Shown here: positions 52,104 to 64,000 of the stretch, one piece after another
How the letters are laid out: each line of letters begins with the position of its first letter
How positions within the stretch are numbered: the stretch's first letter is position 1
From: Mytilus galloprovincialis
Lineage: Eukaryota; Mollusca; Bivalvia; Mytilida; Mytilidae
Direction of reading: 5' to 3'
Length of the DNA stretch: 64,000 nt
Assembly: GCF_965363235.1 (NCBI RefSeq)
Contig: NC_134841.1
Location: 31,587,440-31,651,439, forward strand
The notes under the pieces: model-generated
The model's database searches: none
What the model was told of the DNA's origin: nothing
What the model saw: only the letters and a program-made list of their open reading frames with translations
Made by a program: the position numbers and the translations under genes

Positions 52104-53037
52104 CCACAATGGAAATTCCCAGTTCACAATAACTCGGTGTGTCATGCCTTGACATGTTTAGTACATTGTTAGATAGATATATTTCACATGATCTCAGGTA
52201 TACACAGGTAAAATTAAAACAGGTAAATCTTTTAGTGTATTTTGGGTAAAATTAATATATATAGACTAAACATTGCAAGGTTTGTTGTTATGTTATTTAT
52301 GAAAAATAAAATTATCAATAAGAAGGTATTAAAAATAAACAATGGTAACAGATGAGAAGTTCATTTCTAAGTATGGTTATGCATTTACCATGACGAAAGA
52401 TAGACAATAACCTTCTTAGGGGATTAGTATTGGGTATTTACATTTTTTGTCCTTTCAGTTTGTAAGAGCTTTTACTACATTTTGTATTGCATCTTTCAAT
52501 GTATTTACATATATATATGTAAAGTGTGAGAACTATTTGAGATTTTTATTTTGATGCGTCTCAAAATAAGTACATGTTTATGTCAATATAGTGACTAATG
52601 ATATGTTTGTTCTAATAATACTCATATCAGGTAAAACCAAATGAGAATATATATAGTTAATATCACCATGAACATGGAAGGGTGTAAATGGTAGTTTTGT
52701 CAACAGTACATGTACATTTAGTACTGTATGTGTGTAGATTATTTGTACATTTATGATAACAAATATATGTACATGTATACTGCACATCCCAAAACACCTC
52801 CATGTATATTAAATTATGAAGAATTTCTTTATATTTGATATTCCTGTTTTGTCATTAGCGCAGTAAAAGGAATGAAATCTGCAATCAGGTATTGATTAAA
52901 TGAAGGAAGTAATTTGTCAGGGGGATTTTCAGTTAACCATTATAGACTTTTAACTGATTCACGCAATTGAATTTCTTTAAAAAAATGTTTTAATAATTAT
53001 AAATTAAATGCAGGTGGAAACTTAAACATAAAAGAAA

Positions 53038-56000
53038 ATGGGAAGAAAGAAGATTAGCATAACCCGAATCAATGATGAAAGAAATAGACAGGTAAGAATA
53101 AAATAAAGGGAAAGATGACATTTACAAATGTCATTAAATAAGATTTAATTTGAAATTATAATGTTTGCTCACCCTTCCTGTTTAATTTTGGAACTATAAG
53201 TGACTTTTTTCTTACCTAAAAATAAAAATCATGCATATTCATGTAAAATATAACAATTGTATCTGCTTATATTTTTTGTGTGTCATACACAAAAAAGAGT
53301 TTGAAGCTTTTCTTAAATAAGTCAGTTTGTGTCACATGTGACATTGTGTGCCTGTACTTTATTAGTAGTGTACATGTCTGTCTTTTTACAGGTGACATTT
53401 ACCAAAAGAAAGTTTGGTTTGATGAAGAAAGCATATGAATTAAGTGTCCTGTGTGACTGTGAGATAGCCTTGATTATATTCACCAGTAACAACAAGCTGT
53501 ACCAGTATGCTAGTTCTGACATGGACAGAGTTCTACTGAAATATACTGAGTATAATGATACCGTTGTCAGTCAAACTAACAAAGATATTGTAGAGGTAAA
53601 GGATTAAATACTTATGTTAGACTTGAACAAAACACCGAAACCAGGGGTTCAAATAAATGGTGGTCCGAGGTCCGTGACCTTCCTCTTTTGCAATCAGACT
53701 TTTGACTTGGTTACTAGCTACCCCGACAGACTTTGACTTGAAATAAAATTAAAAATAACTTTGCAAATCTTTTAACCAAAGTCTCCAATAAATGATCTAA
53801 AAACTTATTTTCATTTTTATTATTCATGACAGCGATGTTCATTTTGCTCAACTGCTAGCTTTATGCAGAAAATCGTCGACAAGTTATGTGTAAATTCGAG
53901 TAAAATCGTATCTGACTGACAAAAACAACATTGAAAAACAATGGATGTCGTGATGACAATTACAATATCGGGTGTGATTCCGGGGATGCGGATAAGGGTT
54001 AATACAGGGTTTTGGCAATCAACTACATAAAGAAACAAATTCCAGGCAGGTGACAAAATATATCTTTGGTTATGAAATATAAACACAAGAATTGAAAACC
54101 AAAAGATATATGGAAAAGAAAGAAAAAGCAGAAAATGATTTATACAGAAACTCAAAATTACTTTTTGACAAATTTTAATGTCAAATTCCAATACAATGTA
54201 CGTGACAGTATAAATTTTCTTTATCAGTGATGAATGTTGATAATGCATGTAGATGTTTTTAAAGTGTAAACATATTACTGCAATTTCAAGGGGTAATTTT
54301 TTCTCCATTTTGAAGGGCCAGTTAAAATAGCTGGAAGTTTCTTTCTTATTTTCACAAATAGTGCAACTAGATATGATACCTGAATGTAAGCAAAGCATCA
54401 TAAGCTTTAGTGTCAACCCTGAGATAATCATATCATAATTAGTAATACCAATTGTTGAGACAACACACCCACCCACAGTGACATCCTTCCCAATACCAAA
54501 AAAAAAAGATTACTTGGATTAATTATATACAAGACAATTGCATTTATCATGAACAACTGTGAAACTGATAATGAAATAAACTAACCTAATACCAAAAGTA
54601 TGACCTGGAATTTAAGTTGTGGACCTTTCAGTTTGGAGAGTCAAATGTGCAGGACCTTCCAGTACCAAATGTTAATTTGAACCCCTACAACACCTCCAAA
54701 AAAATAGTTGTTCAAACAATGACTAATGAAAAACAGATAGCTTGAATTGGTACAGATATAGTGGGACACATAAGATACAAGAATATTCATATAGTACACA
54801 GGTGCCCCACTCACACTTTAGTTTTCTATGTTCAGTGGACTGTAAAAATTAGGTTCAAAACTCTCACATGGCATTAGATTAGAAAGATCATATAATAGGG
54901 AACATGTTTACAAAGTTTCAAGTGAATTGGACCTCAACTTCACCAAAAACTTTAACTTGAAGCCGGACAGACAAACAGATGCACAGACCGAAATACATAA
55001 TGCCCTTAAGTGGGACATAAAAAGAAGTTTATGATAGAGTAGTAATATAGAATGTTGTAATGCAGGATATTTTGTATGCATGTTGTATCTGATTATCTTT
55101 CCTACATATACAAATGTTGTGCATTTGTGTACACAGTTGTTGTTTTATATAGATCAAACATTTAATGTATTTAATGTATTTAAATTTTAATTAGATGTTA
55201 AACAAGAAAGACATCTCTGGTGAAGGAGGTGATGATGATGACAACTATGTACTTACACCAAGGACTGAGGAAAAATACAAAAAGATAGACGACGACTTCA
55301 AAAAAGCCATGGAGCAGGGAGTAGTAAGTTCATGATCAGATTTCTTAATCTAACCATATCATTAATTTATCAGTAACATTTCTGTAACAGTTAATATTTA
55401 TGTGATGATGAGGGTTTTACAACCAATATCCAAATTACAATTGTTTTTGAAGGACCACATAATAAATGTACATGCATTTTCATCAAGTCAGTAATGTACA
55501 TGTTTTATTTTTTATGCCCCACCTACGATAGTAGAGGGGCATTATGTTTTCTGGTCTATGCGTCCGTTCGTCCGTCCGTTCGTTCGTCTGTTCGTCCGTC
55601 TGTCCCGCTTCAGGTTAAAGTTTTTGGTCGAGGTAGTTTTTGATGAAGTTGAAGTCCAATCGACTTCAAACTTGGTACACATGTTTCCTATGATATGATC
55701 TTTCTAATTTTAATGCCAAATTAGAGATTTTACCCCAATTTCACGGTCCACTGAACATAGAAAATGATAGTGCGAGTGGGGCATTCGTGTACTGAGGACA
55801 CATTCTTGTTTATTTGTAAATTTTGTATATTTTTAAATTTGTTAATATTGACCCTATTATTACTAGAGTAGTATCTAATTAACATAAAATTTTGGCCATA
55901 TCACAATGTGCTACATTTTTCATCCTCTCAATCGTCATTTATCAGATGAAATGTTTTTAAAGCCATGCCCTACAGATTGTTCATTTTAAAAATTATAGTT

Positions 56001-59000
56001 GAGTTTTCTTTCACAAAAACATAAAACAACTACAGTTATATATGCATGGTTTATTTTACACATGTCTAAGTGCATTGTGTTGTGAAGGAAATTTATATTC
56101 AGTACATGTATGTGATGTAAATAGTCGCACCTTAAATTCATTTGATGGTTCCAGATTATACAATATTTAGCTACATTGTATCCTGGATCTATTTTGGTCT
56201 TGTTGCTTGTGAAGTTGTAGCTATTTCTGGATTTTCATTGATTTTATATAAGGATTAAATATTTGTAGCTATATATAAATAATTAAAAGACATCAGATGA
56301 AATTACAGTGATTATTAAAATCTATTTTGAGGAATATTAAGGTGTTATAATCATATTAACATGTGTACTGGTATATATTGTTAGGAATATTTAGGTGTTA
56401 TAATCATAATAACATGTGTACTGGTATATATTGTTAGGAATATTAAGGTGTTATAATCATATTAACATGTGTACTGGTATATATTGTTAGGAATATTTAG
56501 GTGTTATAATCATATTAACATGTGTACTGGTATATATTGTTAGGAATATAGATGTGGTATAATCATATTAACATGTGTACTGGTATATATTGATAGGAAT
56601 ATTAAGGGGGTATAATCATATTGACATGTGTACTAGTATATGAACTATGAGTGTTCTTTTTAACATTTGATTGCTGGTGTTTAATGCCACTTTCAACTTA
56701 ATTTGAAAGCACCACTGACCTTTTAGCAAATAACTAACAATCCTTTATTATATTAAGCTTAGTTAAACTAACCTAATTATCGAAGTATGATTATAACACA
56801 AAACCTCAGTGTTAACACACTTGTGATTACTGCAGATTTGACAATTGAATCTCCTGACTTTGGACAGGCAAAACAAATATACATTGTTGCAGTGTGTTTC
56901 ATGTTTGAGAGCACTGATATTGCCCATGGGGAAATGATGTAACAAACCAACATAAGAACACAGTGTAAAACAAAATAAACCAATACGCTCTCAAATTTTG
57001 TAACCAGCATCTTATTTCAAACACTTTTTGTTTCAGAATCAAGGACAATATCAACAGATGAATGTTACAGTGCCCGTCGGTCAACCTGTCCAGAATGCAG
57101 CCTTTTCCTTACAGCAACAACAGGCTGCTCTGCAACAATTACAAAATCTCCAGCAACAGGCAGCACAAGCCAGCCAAGCATCCACCTCCTCTGTTGTCAT
57201 GTTACAACCTAATACTACACATACTGTGTCGCCTTCATCCAGTACCCAGTCAGGTAAATAAGTCATGTTACAACCTAATACTACACATACTGTGTCGCCT
57301 TCATCCAGTACCCAGTCAGGTAAATAAGTCATGTTACAACCTAATACTACACATACTGTGTCGCCTTCATCCAGTACCCAGTCAGGTAAATAAGTCATGT
57401 TACAACCTAATACTACACATACTGTGTCGCCTTCATCCAGTACCCAGTCAGGTAAATAAGTCATGTTACAACCTAATACTACACATACTGTGTCGCCTTC
57501 ATCCAGTACCCAGTCAGGTAAATAAGTCATGTTACAACCTAATACTACACATACTGTGTCGCCTTCATCCAGTACCCAGTCAGGTAAATAAGTCATGTTA
57601 TAACCTAATACTACACATACTGTGTCGCCTTCATCCAGTACCCAGTCAGGTAAATAAGTCATGTTACAACCTAATACTACACATACTGTGTCGCCTTCAT
57701 CCAGTACCCAGTCAGGTAAATAAGTCATGTTACAACCTAATACTACACATACTGTGTCGCCCTCATCCAGTGCCCAGTCAGGTAAATAAATTCTAAAGAC
57801 CTTGTTTCAAAGGCCTAACCTAGATGTCCTCAATGTAAATGAATGAAGACAGATCTTGAATTGGTCTATCAGCACTGAGAAAGAGAATTGGATTAAAGTA
57901 ATCTTTCTTGAAATGAAATTCTCATTTTCAGAGGTGCTCCTACCCATGGTGCAAATTGTTATAATATGATAACTATTTTTAATTTGAAATGTTTACTGAC
58001 TGATTCATTTACAATTTCGTTTTGAGGATCATTATGACCCACGGGATAAGCAGATTGCCTGTTAAGACGTCTGATGTGACCATTGATTAGATTGGGGTTG
58101 TACCATGACAAATTTTAGTAAAGAAACTGATCTAAAAACTTTGTTATTTTGAAAACGAGGAAAATAATGAGCGCTGGCAAAAATACTGAATATACTGTAT
58201 CACTGTCATGCAGTACTGTGGCATGGTGTAGCTAATTACCAAATATTCTGTATATATGGTATTTTGCTGCTATTGTAATCTTATTTTATAATAGAATATA
58301 GAAACAACTTTTTTAAATACCATGGTGATATTTGAAAATACTTGGGTCAAAACAGTTACATTATACATGTACTGTTATTGATATTTAAGTTTTCAGCTCA
58401 AATATGATAAATGTTTTCTGATTGATTTCAGTTAAGGTTGTGCATACAGACCAAAGTACATCAGAGACTCCTAGTAGGGGATTTATGTTGCCTTCAGGAC
58501 TAAGTCTCAGCAAAGAAATGATTCAGATGTTGACAAACCCACAAACACAGACACAAAATGAAAAAGAAAAACCAAGACTACGAGTTGTTATACCAAGCAA
58601 AGATAAAGATTCGTCATCAGGACAGGTAAGGACAAGACAGTCTCGCAAACAGCATCGGTAAAATCACCAATCAAAATTGAGATTGATTATATTTGATTTA
58701 AGCCTACAAATGTTAAAGGTTTGTCCTCAGCACTGGTAAAATCATCAAATAAACTTTAAATTAACTGAAAAACAGCAACTAAAATTCAAGTGTAGTTGTA
58801 CCTAAGAAAAACAAAGAGCTGATGTCAGCACTGTGTAAAGGTCTTATCAATCAAAATCTAAATAAATTTTATTATAAATAATTCCAACAGAACTTTTTGA
58901 TAAACCTTGAAAGAGTACTAGTAGGGTCACAAAGTTAGAACAACCTATCTTTCCATTTTGAATTGGCATAGTTACAAATTTGCTGTTCTCTTTATTCAGT

Positions 59001-61514
59001 TCAATTATAAACCATATGTGTATATGATCAATTCAAAAAAACTACAATCTGTGGCCATTGAAATTTTGGTTTTGTTCAAAGGAAAATAAATAACTCAAAT
59101 TGGTCGTAGTTAGAGATGAATCCCAAAACCAATCTTAAATTATAGCAGGGAGTCGAGGAGTCAAGAAAAAAGCAGCAGACTGCCACACCCTTCAAAACCA
59201 ATGTTAGGAAAACAAATCTAAAAACAAGCACATGTCAATAAAAACATAATACCTATTGATTGATCTGGGTTATTGAAAAACAAACTTATGACAAAATAGA
59301 ACACTGTACTATAAGTAAAATGTCAATAATTAAAATAAAAAATGTGCAAAATGATGAACCATTATGTAAGCTAACAGTTACTTAAAACAAAGACTGGGCA
59401 ATACTAAGAACTATTAATTCAGGTAAAACCTTATAAAAACAGCTTGCAGTTACTGAAAACAAAAACATAACAATATGACCAACCATTGATATAAATAAAC
59501 CTGTATAAATGTATTGGTATCAGATAACAGCCACACAAAACTTGAATGATAGACTTGCTTTCTTACACACAATTACTAGTCTGTATATATATTATACTTC
59601 TCAAGTGATTTTACATGATGTTTTTATCTTTAACAGGGTTCAAGTAAATCTGGATCATTAGACACACCATTAGTCTCCCAGGCCACACCAAGTCAACAGG
59701 TCAATACATCACTTCCTTCAGCTTTACCATCTGGCCTTCTACCTAGTAAGTCACAATCATTGTACTAATAGGGGGACAGGGTAAGGGTTAGGGTACAAAC
59801 AAAGTCTCCCAGGCCACACCAAGTCAACAGGTCAATACATCGCTTCCTTCAGCTTAACCATCTGGCCTTCTACCTAGTAAGTCGCAATCATTGTACTAAT
59901 AGGGGGACAGGGTAAGTGTTAGGGTACAAACAAAGTCTCCCAGGCCACACCAAGTCAACAGGTCAATACATCGCTTCCTTCAGCTTTACCATCTGGCCTT
60001 CTACCTAGTAAGTCACAACCATTGTACTAATAGGGGGACAGGGTAAGGGTTAGGGTACAAACAAAGTCTCCCAGGCCCCACCCAGTCAACAGGTCAATAC
60101 ATCGCTTCCTTCAGATTTACCATCTGGCCTTCTACCTAGTAAGTCACAATCATTGTACTAATAGGGGGACAGGGTGGGGTCAGAGTCACAAAACTTATAC
60201 AAAGTTCCAGATGAGCACTAAGGCAGTCAACTATAGAAATAAAAAGATTTGGTATGATTGCCAAGGCGTTTTTTGGCTAAAGTTTTACCCTTGACTGTCT
60301 GCATGTACATCCCTCCGTCTGTACATCCCAAATTTGCTTTCCATTTCTCTAAATTTAGTTTGCCTCATCCAAATGTTATGAAACTTATACACAATGCTTA
60401 TTACCACAAAACACAGATCAAGTTTTAATTTTGGTGGCATCACTTATACTGTTCTAGAGTTATGCCCCTTTGCAAATTAAAATTTACTGGATTTTTGGTT
60501 TCCTTTCTCTAACTTAAGTTTGCCTTTACCAAATGCTATGAAACTTATACACAATGCTTATTACCACAAAACACAGTTTATGTACAAATTTGGGTAGTGT
60601 CACTTTTACAGTTCTTCAGTTATGTTTGTTTATAACTTTATATTATATAACATTGCATTGTATTGGGAGAAGAGAATTTTAATGTGTCAGGTTAATATAA
60701 AGTGGGGGCACAACACATAATAAAGATTTAACATTGATTAATGATTACAGGTGATTTAAGGATAGACAGTGCTGATTTGGCAAACTTACTGGCCCCTTGG
60801 GGTCAAAACCCTGGACCACTGACAGCAGCCATACAGTCCTCTGGTATTACATTGACACCCGGGTAAGTTGAGATCCTTAGACCTCATATTAAATAGTTGC
60901 ATCATTATAGGGTTTAATCTGAACCTGTTTATAAGACAAAGGACCAAAACAGTGTGACTAAACATGAAATACGAACATAAATAGAAAAGATATTTACATT
61001 CAAATATTTTATACTGTATTCTGGCAATTTGTAAAATAAAATAATGTATCAATAATAATCTTTGGGAATGAAACTGAAGCTTATGACAGAAAACAAATAC
61101 AAAAGAGTTAATTTAACAGGGGAAAAAATCCTTTAATTATCTACATTACTTAAGTTAATTTGAAAAATAGAAATAAATTGAATATTTGAATTTTTAGAGA
61201 AAAATTGTGTTTAGAAAAAATGATACTCTGTGATTGTATAACTTGTTAATGAAATGTTTAAGGTGTATATTTTAAAAAGTGAAATGATTGATATATATTT
61301 TAGTGGAATGACTCCTACTACACTGAGTCTACAGAACTTGTTAATACCAGCTAACCAGGCAGCTGCTTTACGATTGTTAGAACAACAGAACAAAAACGTT
61401 AAAACAGAACCCTCATCACCACGGAAACGATCGTCTGCTGAAGATAGTGATGATGACAGGGAAGATGAAGGAGACCCACCAGAGAAAAAATCTAGATCTA
61501 CATCAAATCGGTGA
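53038..61514 (+). CDS. Mef2: MEF2 MADS-box transcription factor, eight coding exons
   Basis: Coding exons: 53038-53091, 53392-53595, 55195-55323, 57037-57253, 58432-58625, 59637-59745, 60751-60862 and 61304-61514. All junctions are GT-AG with matching phases, giving 409 aa. Exons 1-2 encode the MADS box ([18 protein letters not shown], then [20 protein letters not shown]) and the MEF2 domain, ending DIVE at residue 86. The 204-nt second exon and the split after NRQ are as in vertebrate MEF2 genes. Later parts: [19 protein letters not shown], a Gln-rich stretch ([16 protein letters not shown], about 155-170), [10 protein letters not shown], and a C-terminus with VKTEPSSP (372-379) and basic NLS-like PRKR and KKSR. 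It binds A/T-rich sites as a dimer, typically in muscle and neural genes. Exons 4 and 6 have their 3' ends tandemly duplicated. Alternative exons between 3 and 4 may be missing. Confidence 0.93.
53640..54690. mobile_element. Possible DNA element in MEF2 intron 2 with GGGGTTCAAAT ends
   Basis: CAGGGGTTCAAATAAA at 53642 faces TTAATTTGAACCCCTAC ending near 54688, a short inverted repeat. The segment between holds a 218-aa open frame on the minus strand (54476-53820), rich in hydrophobic residues, with no recognisable domain. Confidence 0.4.
54765..55815. repeat. Inverted pair of a dispersed repeat across MEF2 exon 3
   Basis: A minus copy (54765-55020) and a plus copy (55515-55815) share GTGGGGCA, CCACTGAACATAGAAAA, TATGATCTTTCTAAT, GTTAAAGTTTTTGGT and GGGGCATTATG. 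They lie on either side of MEF2 exon 3 (55195-55323). The plus copy has a (CGTCCGTT)-type run near 55562-55605. Confidence 0.7.
56326..56640 (+). repeat. 53-bp tandem repeat, six copies, in MEF2 intron 3
   Basis: Units with GGTGTTATAATCATATTAAC and ATGTGTACTGGTATATATTG start at 56341, 56394, 56447 and 56500. Two more diverged copies follow. Confidence 0.85.
57192..57788 (+). repeat. 66-bp tandem repeat of the MEF2 exon 4 end and its 5' splice site, nine copies
   Basis: The last 54 bp of exon 4 (from ATGTTACAACCTAATACT), the donor CAGGTAAATAAG and a few intron bases form a unit repeated nine times, nearly identical. The true donor is at 57254. In the MEF2 frame each unit reads SVVM-type sequence, TQSGK, then TAA. 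The long frames at 57062-57796 (plus) and 57728-57081 (minus) come from the repeat. Confidence 0.92.
59673..60180 (+). repeat. 131-bp tandem repeat of the MEF2 exon 6 end and its 5' splice site, four copies
   Basis: Copies start at 59673 (in the exon), 59804, 59935 and 60066, each with GTCTCCCAGGCC, CAACAGGTCAATACATC, CTTCTACCTAGTAAGTC (donor) and GGGGGACAGGGT. The last copy is cut short. The intron copies carry a few changes, one of which (AGCTTAACC in copy 2) makes a TAA. Confidence 0.9.
60250..60650 (+). repeat. Dispersed repeat, two tandem units of about 186 bp, in MEF2 intron 6
   Basis: TATGAAACTTATACACAATG with CTTATTACCACAAAACACAG occurs near 60378 and again near 60537, each followed by similar ATTT-GG-AGTGTCAC text. 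Confidence 0.75.
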
Positions 61515-64000
61515 TGAGGGCTAGATTTTAACCATGTACATATGTAAATAGTTGTAGCAATAAGTGAGATTCTTACATCATGTTTATAAATAGAACTGTA
61601 TGGAATGTATGATAACTTTAATAGTGCTATGAGGTATGAACAAAGAATGAAAGATTTCATATGAAATAAAATTAGTTTTTCCTCATTAAATGATCTGATC
61701 ATTGAACCATGTAATGGTCTTGTTTGTGAAACATATCATCCGTTAATTTGATCATCAATCACTTTATATGCATCGCATATTATTGTATTTTTTATGTCAA
61801 AAATAAATACCTATGTTCAACTGATAAAATTAAGCTTTTTAATACAACATTATTACTTGATGTGTAATAATTAGTTCAAATTGCATTCAGTTTGTTATTG
61901 GTTGATTTTACCACACATTTATAACTTCTGTTGCCATAGCTACATTGTACAGAACCCAGATCTGCCTAAACTCTGTTTTTTTGGTCTGTTGAATTCCATA
62001 ACCATTTGTAAAACAGTAACAAAACCTGATCATGACGAAACATTTAATCTGGAAGTATTAATATAATTATATATTGTTGTTAGTGATGATTATATGCAGT
62101 TTATATCAGGAACAATATTTCTCAACATCTCAGTTCTGTATTGGAATGAAGATATTTATATTGATGATGTTCACTTTTTTTACTGTCATAATTTTCGTTA
62201 AAACAAACCTCCCTCCACTTAAATTACAATATTATTATCTTATAATTAGATATGTGGTGCATAGACAATCCCTTCTAAGCTCAGATTGAATCCAGAAATT
62301 ATCATGACTTATCCATTATATTGTGATGTAGATTAGATTATCTCCCTTTGTACAGATATTTGAAGATGATCTGAACAATTAATACCACAATCATTAGTAA
62401 TTAGTTGTTATTAGAACATCCTATATGTTCATACTAGATGAGATAAACGTTGAAGTAGATTGATACAATAAATGTTCATTTGATTAATATTAATTCCAGT
62501 TGCCGTGGTTAATTGTTTCTCTTTTGAATTCATTGAAAAATAGGGTTATTGTTGAGTGTTTAAATTTATGGTTTTGATTAATCAGAACACCTGCAAAAAT
62601 TTATGTACTAAAAACATTTGAACCAGAGAATGAATTTAATAATGTACATTCAGAACTCTATTTGTGATGATTTTTATAAGAACTCTTAAATTAAATGTGC
62701 CTTTCATTAAAAAAGATACCAGTGAATTTGTTTTCTTTTTTGAGCGCATGTATAAGTACCATACAATCATACGATATTTCAATATCATAAGCTATTTAAA
62801 TTTTACTTAACAAACTTTAAAAGTGTCTTTTGACCTGTTTTAAATAAATATCATTAAATTATTTAATTCTTGATTTATCGAAGTTATTGTGATGTCAGTT
62901 GTATATGCCCATTATTCAAAATCAAATCTTTTTCTTATATTACACAATTCAAAAGTAACAATACTTAAAATTTAATTCATTGGTATTTTATTGGATGCAA
63001 GATAAAATAATGTATAATATATAGAGCAAGTTGGAATCATGGTATATAGCACATAAAAGTCGTGTATGTGTGTGTTGTTTACACCGGTGGTACATTTTTA
63101 TGCACTCTGTCAAAACATTTTACATTTTTATAATAATATATCTGAAAAAACATCTAGTGCCAAAGTCTAGAATTAGATAAATGAAATGATGATGTAAGGT
63201 CAATTATCAGACTTTTAGTCAAAGATGAAACTTATAAAAATGTTTGAAATTTACATGGTCACAGAATTATAAAATAAATACAATACTGTCGCAAGTTAAC
63301 ACTATATTCACTGTTTTCACTTTAAACTGAGTTGCCTCATATTTTTCTAATTTTTCCAGGAAAGTAGTTATACATACTTTCAAGATTTGATTCAAGATAT
63401 AACAGTCATCTTACTTATTTGTAAGCTATATGCAATTCAAGATTGTCTCATAAGCTTAAAACTGAGAAAAGGAAATTTATTTGAGATTTAAATGAGCATA
63501 AAATGTGCATAAGTATTTTATTCTTAGACTTTCACTGTCTGAAGTTGTAGTATAAAAATTGTGGGGAAGTGGAAAAATCTTAGTTACTTGAAAGGCATGA
63601 ATAGTCATGATTTAAACAGAATGTAGGAAATAGTTTATTGACGACTCAAAAATAAATTTCATTCAGAACTATTTAAAAATTACATATTTTGAATATGGTA
63701 AAGATGAAAATAATATTTTAAATTTGTTGGTTTTAAAATTATTTTGTTACTTTCTGCATCATTGAAATCCTATATCCCAACTGTTTTGTTTCTGTCATGT
63801 TAAGAAATTGTTCATTAAATGATCATTCTGATATTTTTAATCAGAAGTTTTGTACATAAATATGCATATTAAAAGATTGAAAAGTTTATTGGTTTTGTTT
63901 TAATACTTGATATATGATTGGTTAGCATTGCTTTTGTTAGATTTTTTCTCTGATACTTAGAGCATGAGCACTGGCTCTTGTTTTGTTTATATAAAGTAGA
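61515..64000 (+). other. MEF2 3' UTR and downstream region
   Basis: AATAAA at 61665-61670, about 150 bp after the stop codon, is the first plausible polyadenylation signal; another is near 61799-61806. No further gene is supported to the window end: the frames at 61881-62066 and 62074-62289 show no domain. How far the transcript runs cannot be told. Confidence 0.45.

Noticed and set aside
57062..57796. 244-aa plus and 215-aa minus open frames
   Set aside because: They are read off the 66-bp repeat of MEF2 exon 4 in the wrong frame or strand. The real exon frame stops after one unit.
59780..60060. Telomere-like sequence (GGGTAAGGGTTAGGGT)
   Set aside because: It is only a short part of the 131-bp MEF2 repeat unit and shows no further telomeric repeats.

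Overview
The window looks like nuclear DNA of a marine mussel (Mytilus-like bivalve). It is AT-rich, its genes are split by GT-AG introns, and it is full of dispersed repeats of a kind I associate with Mytilus. Examples are the repeats near 16054-16765, 44410-44605 and 50815-51180. The species call rests on recognising these repeats, not on a search. No bacterial, organellar or CRISPR features were seen.

Three cellular genes can be rebuilt exon by exon. A cytosolic fatty-acid-binding protein (FABP) gene lies on the minus strand (7124 to 2236): four exons, 133 aa, with a second copy of its last exon at 553-681. A Kruppel-like factor of the KLF9/13/14/16 type lies on the minus strand (27597 to 23900): three coding exons, 246 aa. 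A MEF2 MADS-box factor lies on the plus strand (53038 to 61514): eight coding exons, 409 aa. KLF and MEF2 are DNA-binding transcription factors and FABP is a lipid carrier. Nothing ties the three into one pathway.

The rest is repeats and mobile DNA. From 9334 to 14305 lies a broken Ty3/gypsy-like retrotransposon with a tRNA-Pro primer site and the order gag-protease-integrase-reverse transcriptase, as in the Gmr1 group. Minisatellites of one family lie on both sides of it (7490-8520 and 15435-17010). Non-LTR retrotransposon remnants lie at 33060-34565 and 45290-46975, both minus strand. The second is split by a 518-bp inverted-repeat element filled with GATATC palindromes. Other notable pieces are a 248-bp element with perfect 58-bp terminal inverted repeats around a tRNA-like core (30432-30679), a 60-bp minisatellite open in both strands (about 36050-38480), and many small foldback elements.

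One pattern recurs: pieces carrying the 3' end of an exon, usually with its 5' splice site, are locally duplicated. It occurs twice in MEF2 (66 bp x 9 and 131 bp x 4) and once in KLF. In FABP the whole last exon is duplicated. In MEF2 exon 4 every extra unit carries an in-frame stop, so choice among nine near-identical donors could switch between full-length and truncated products.
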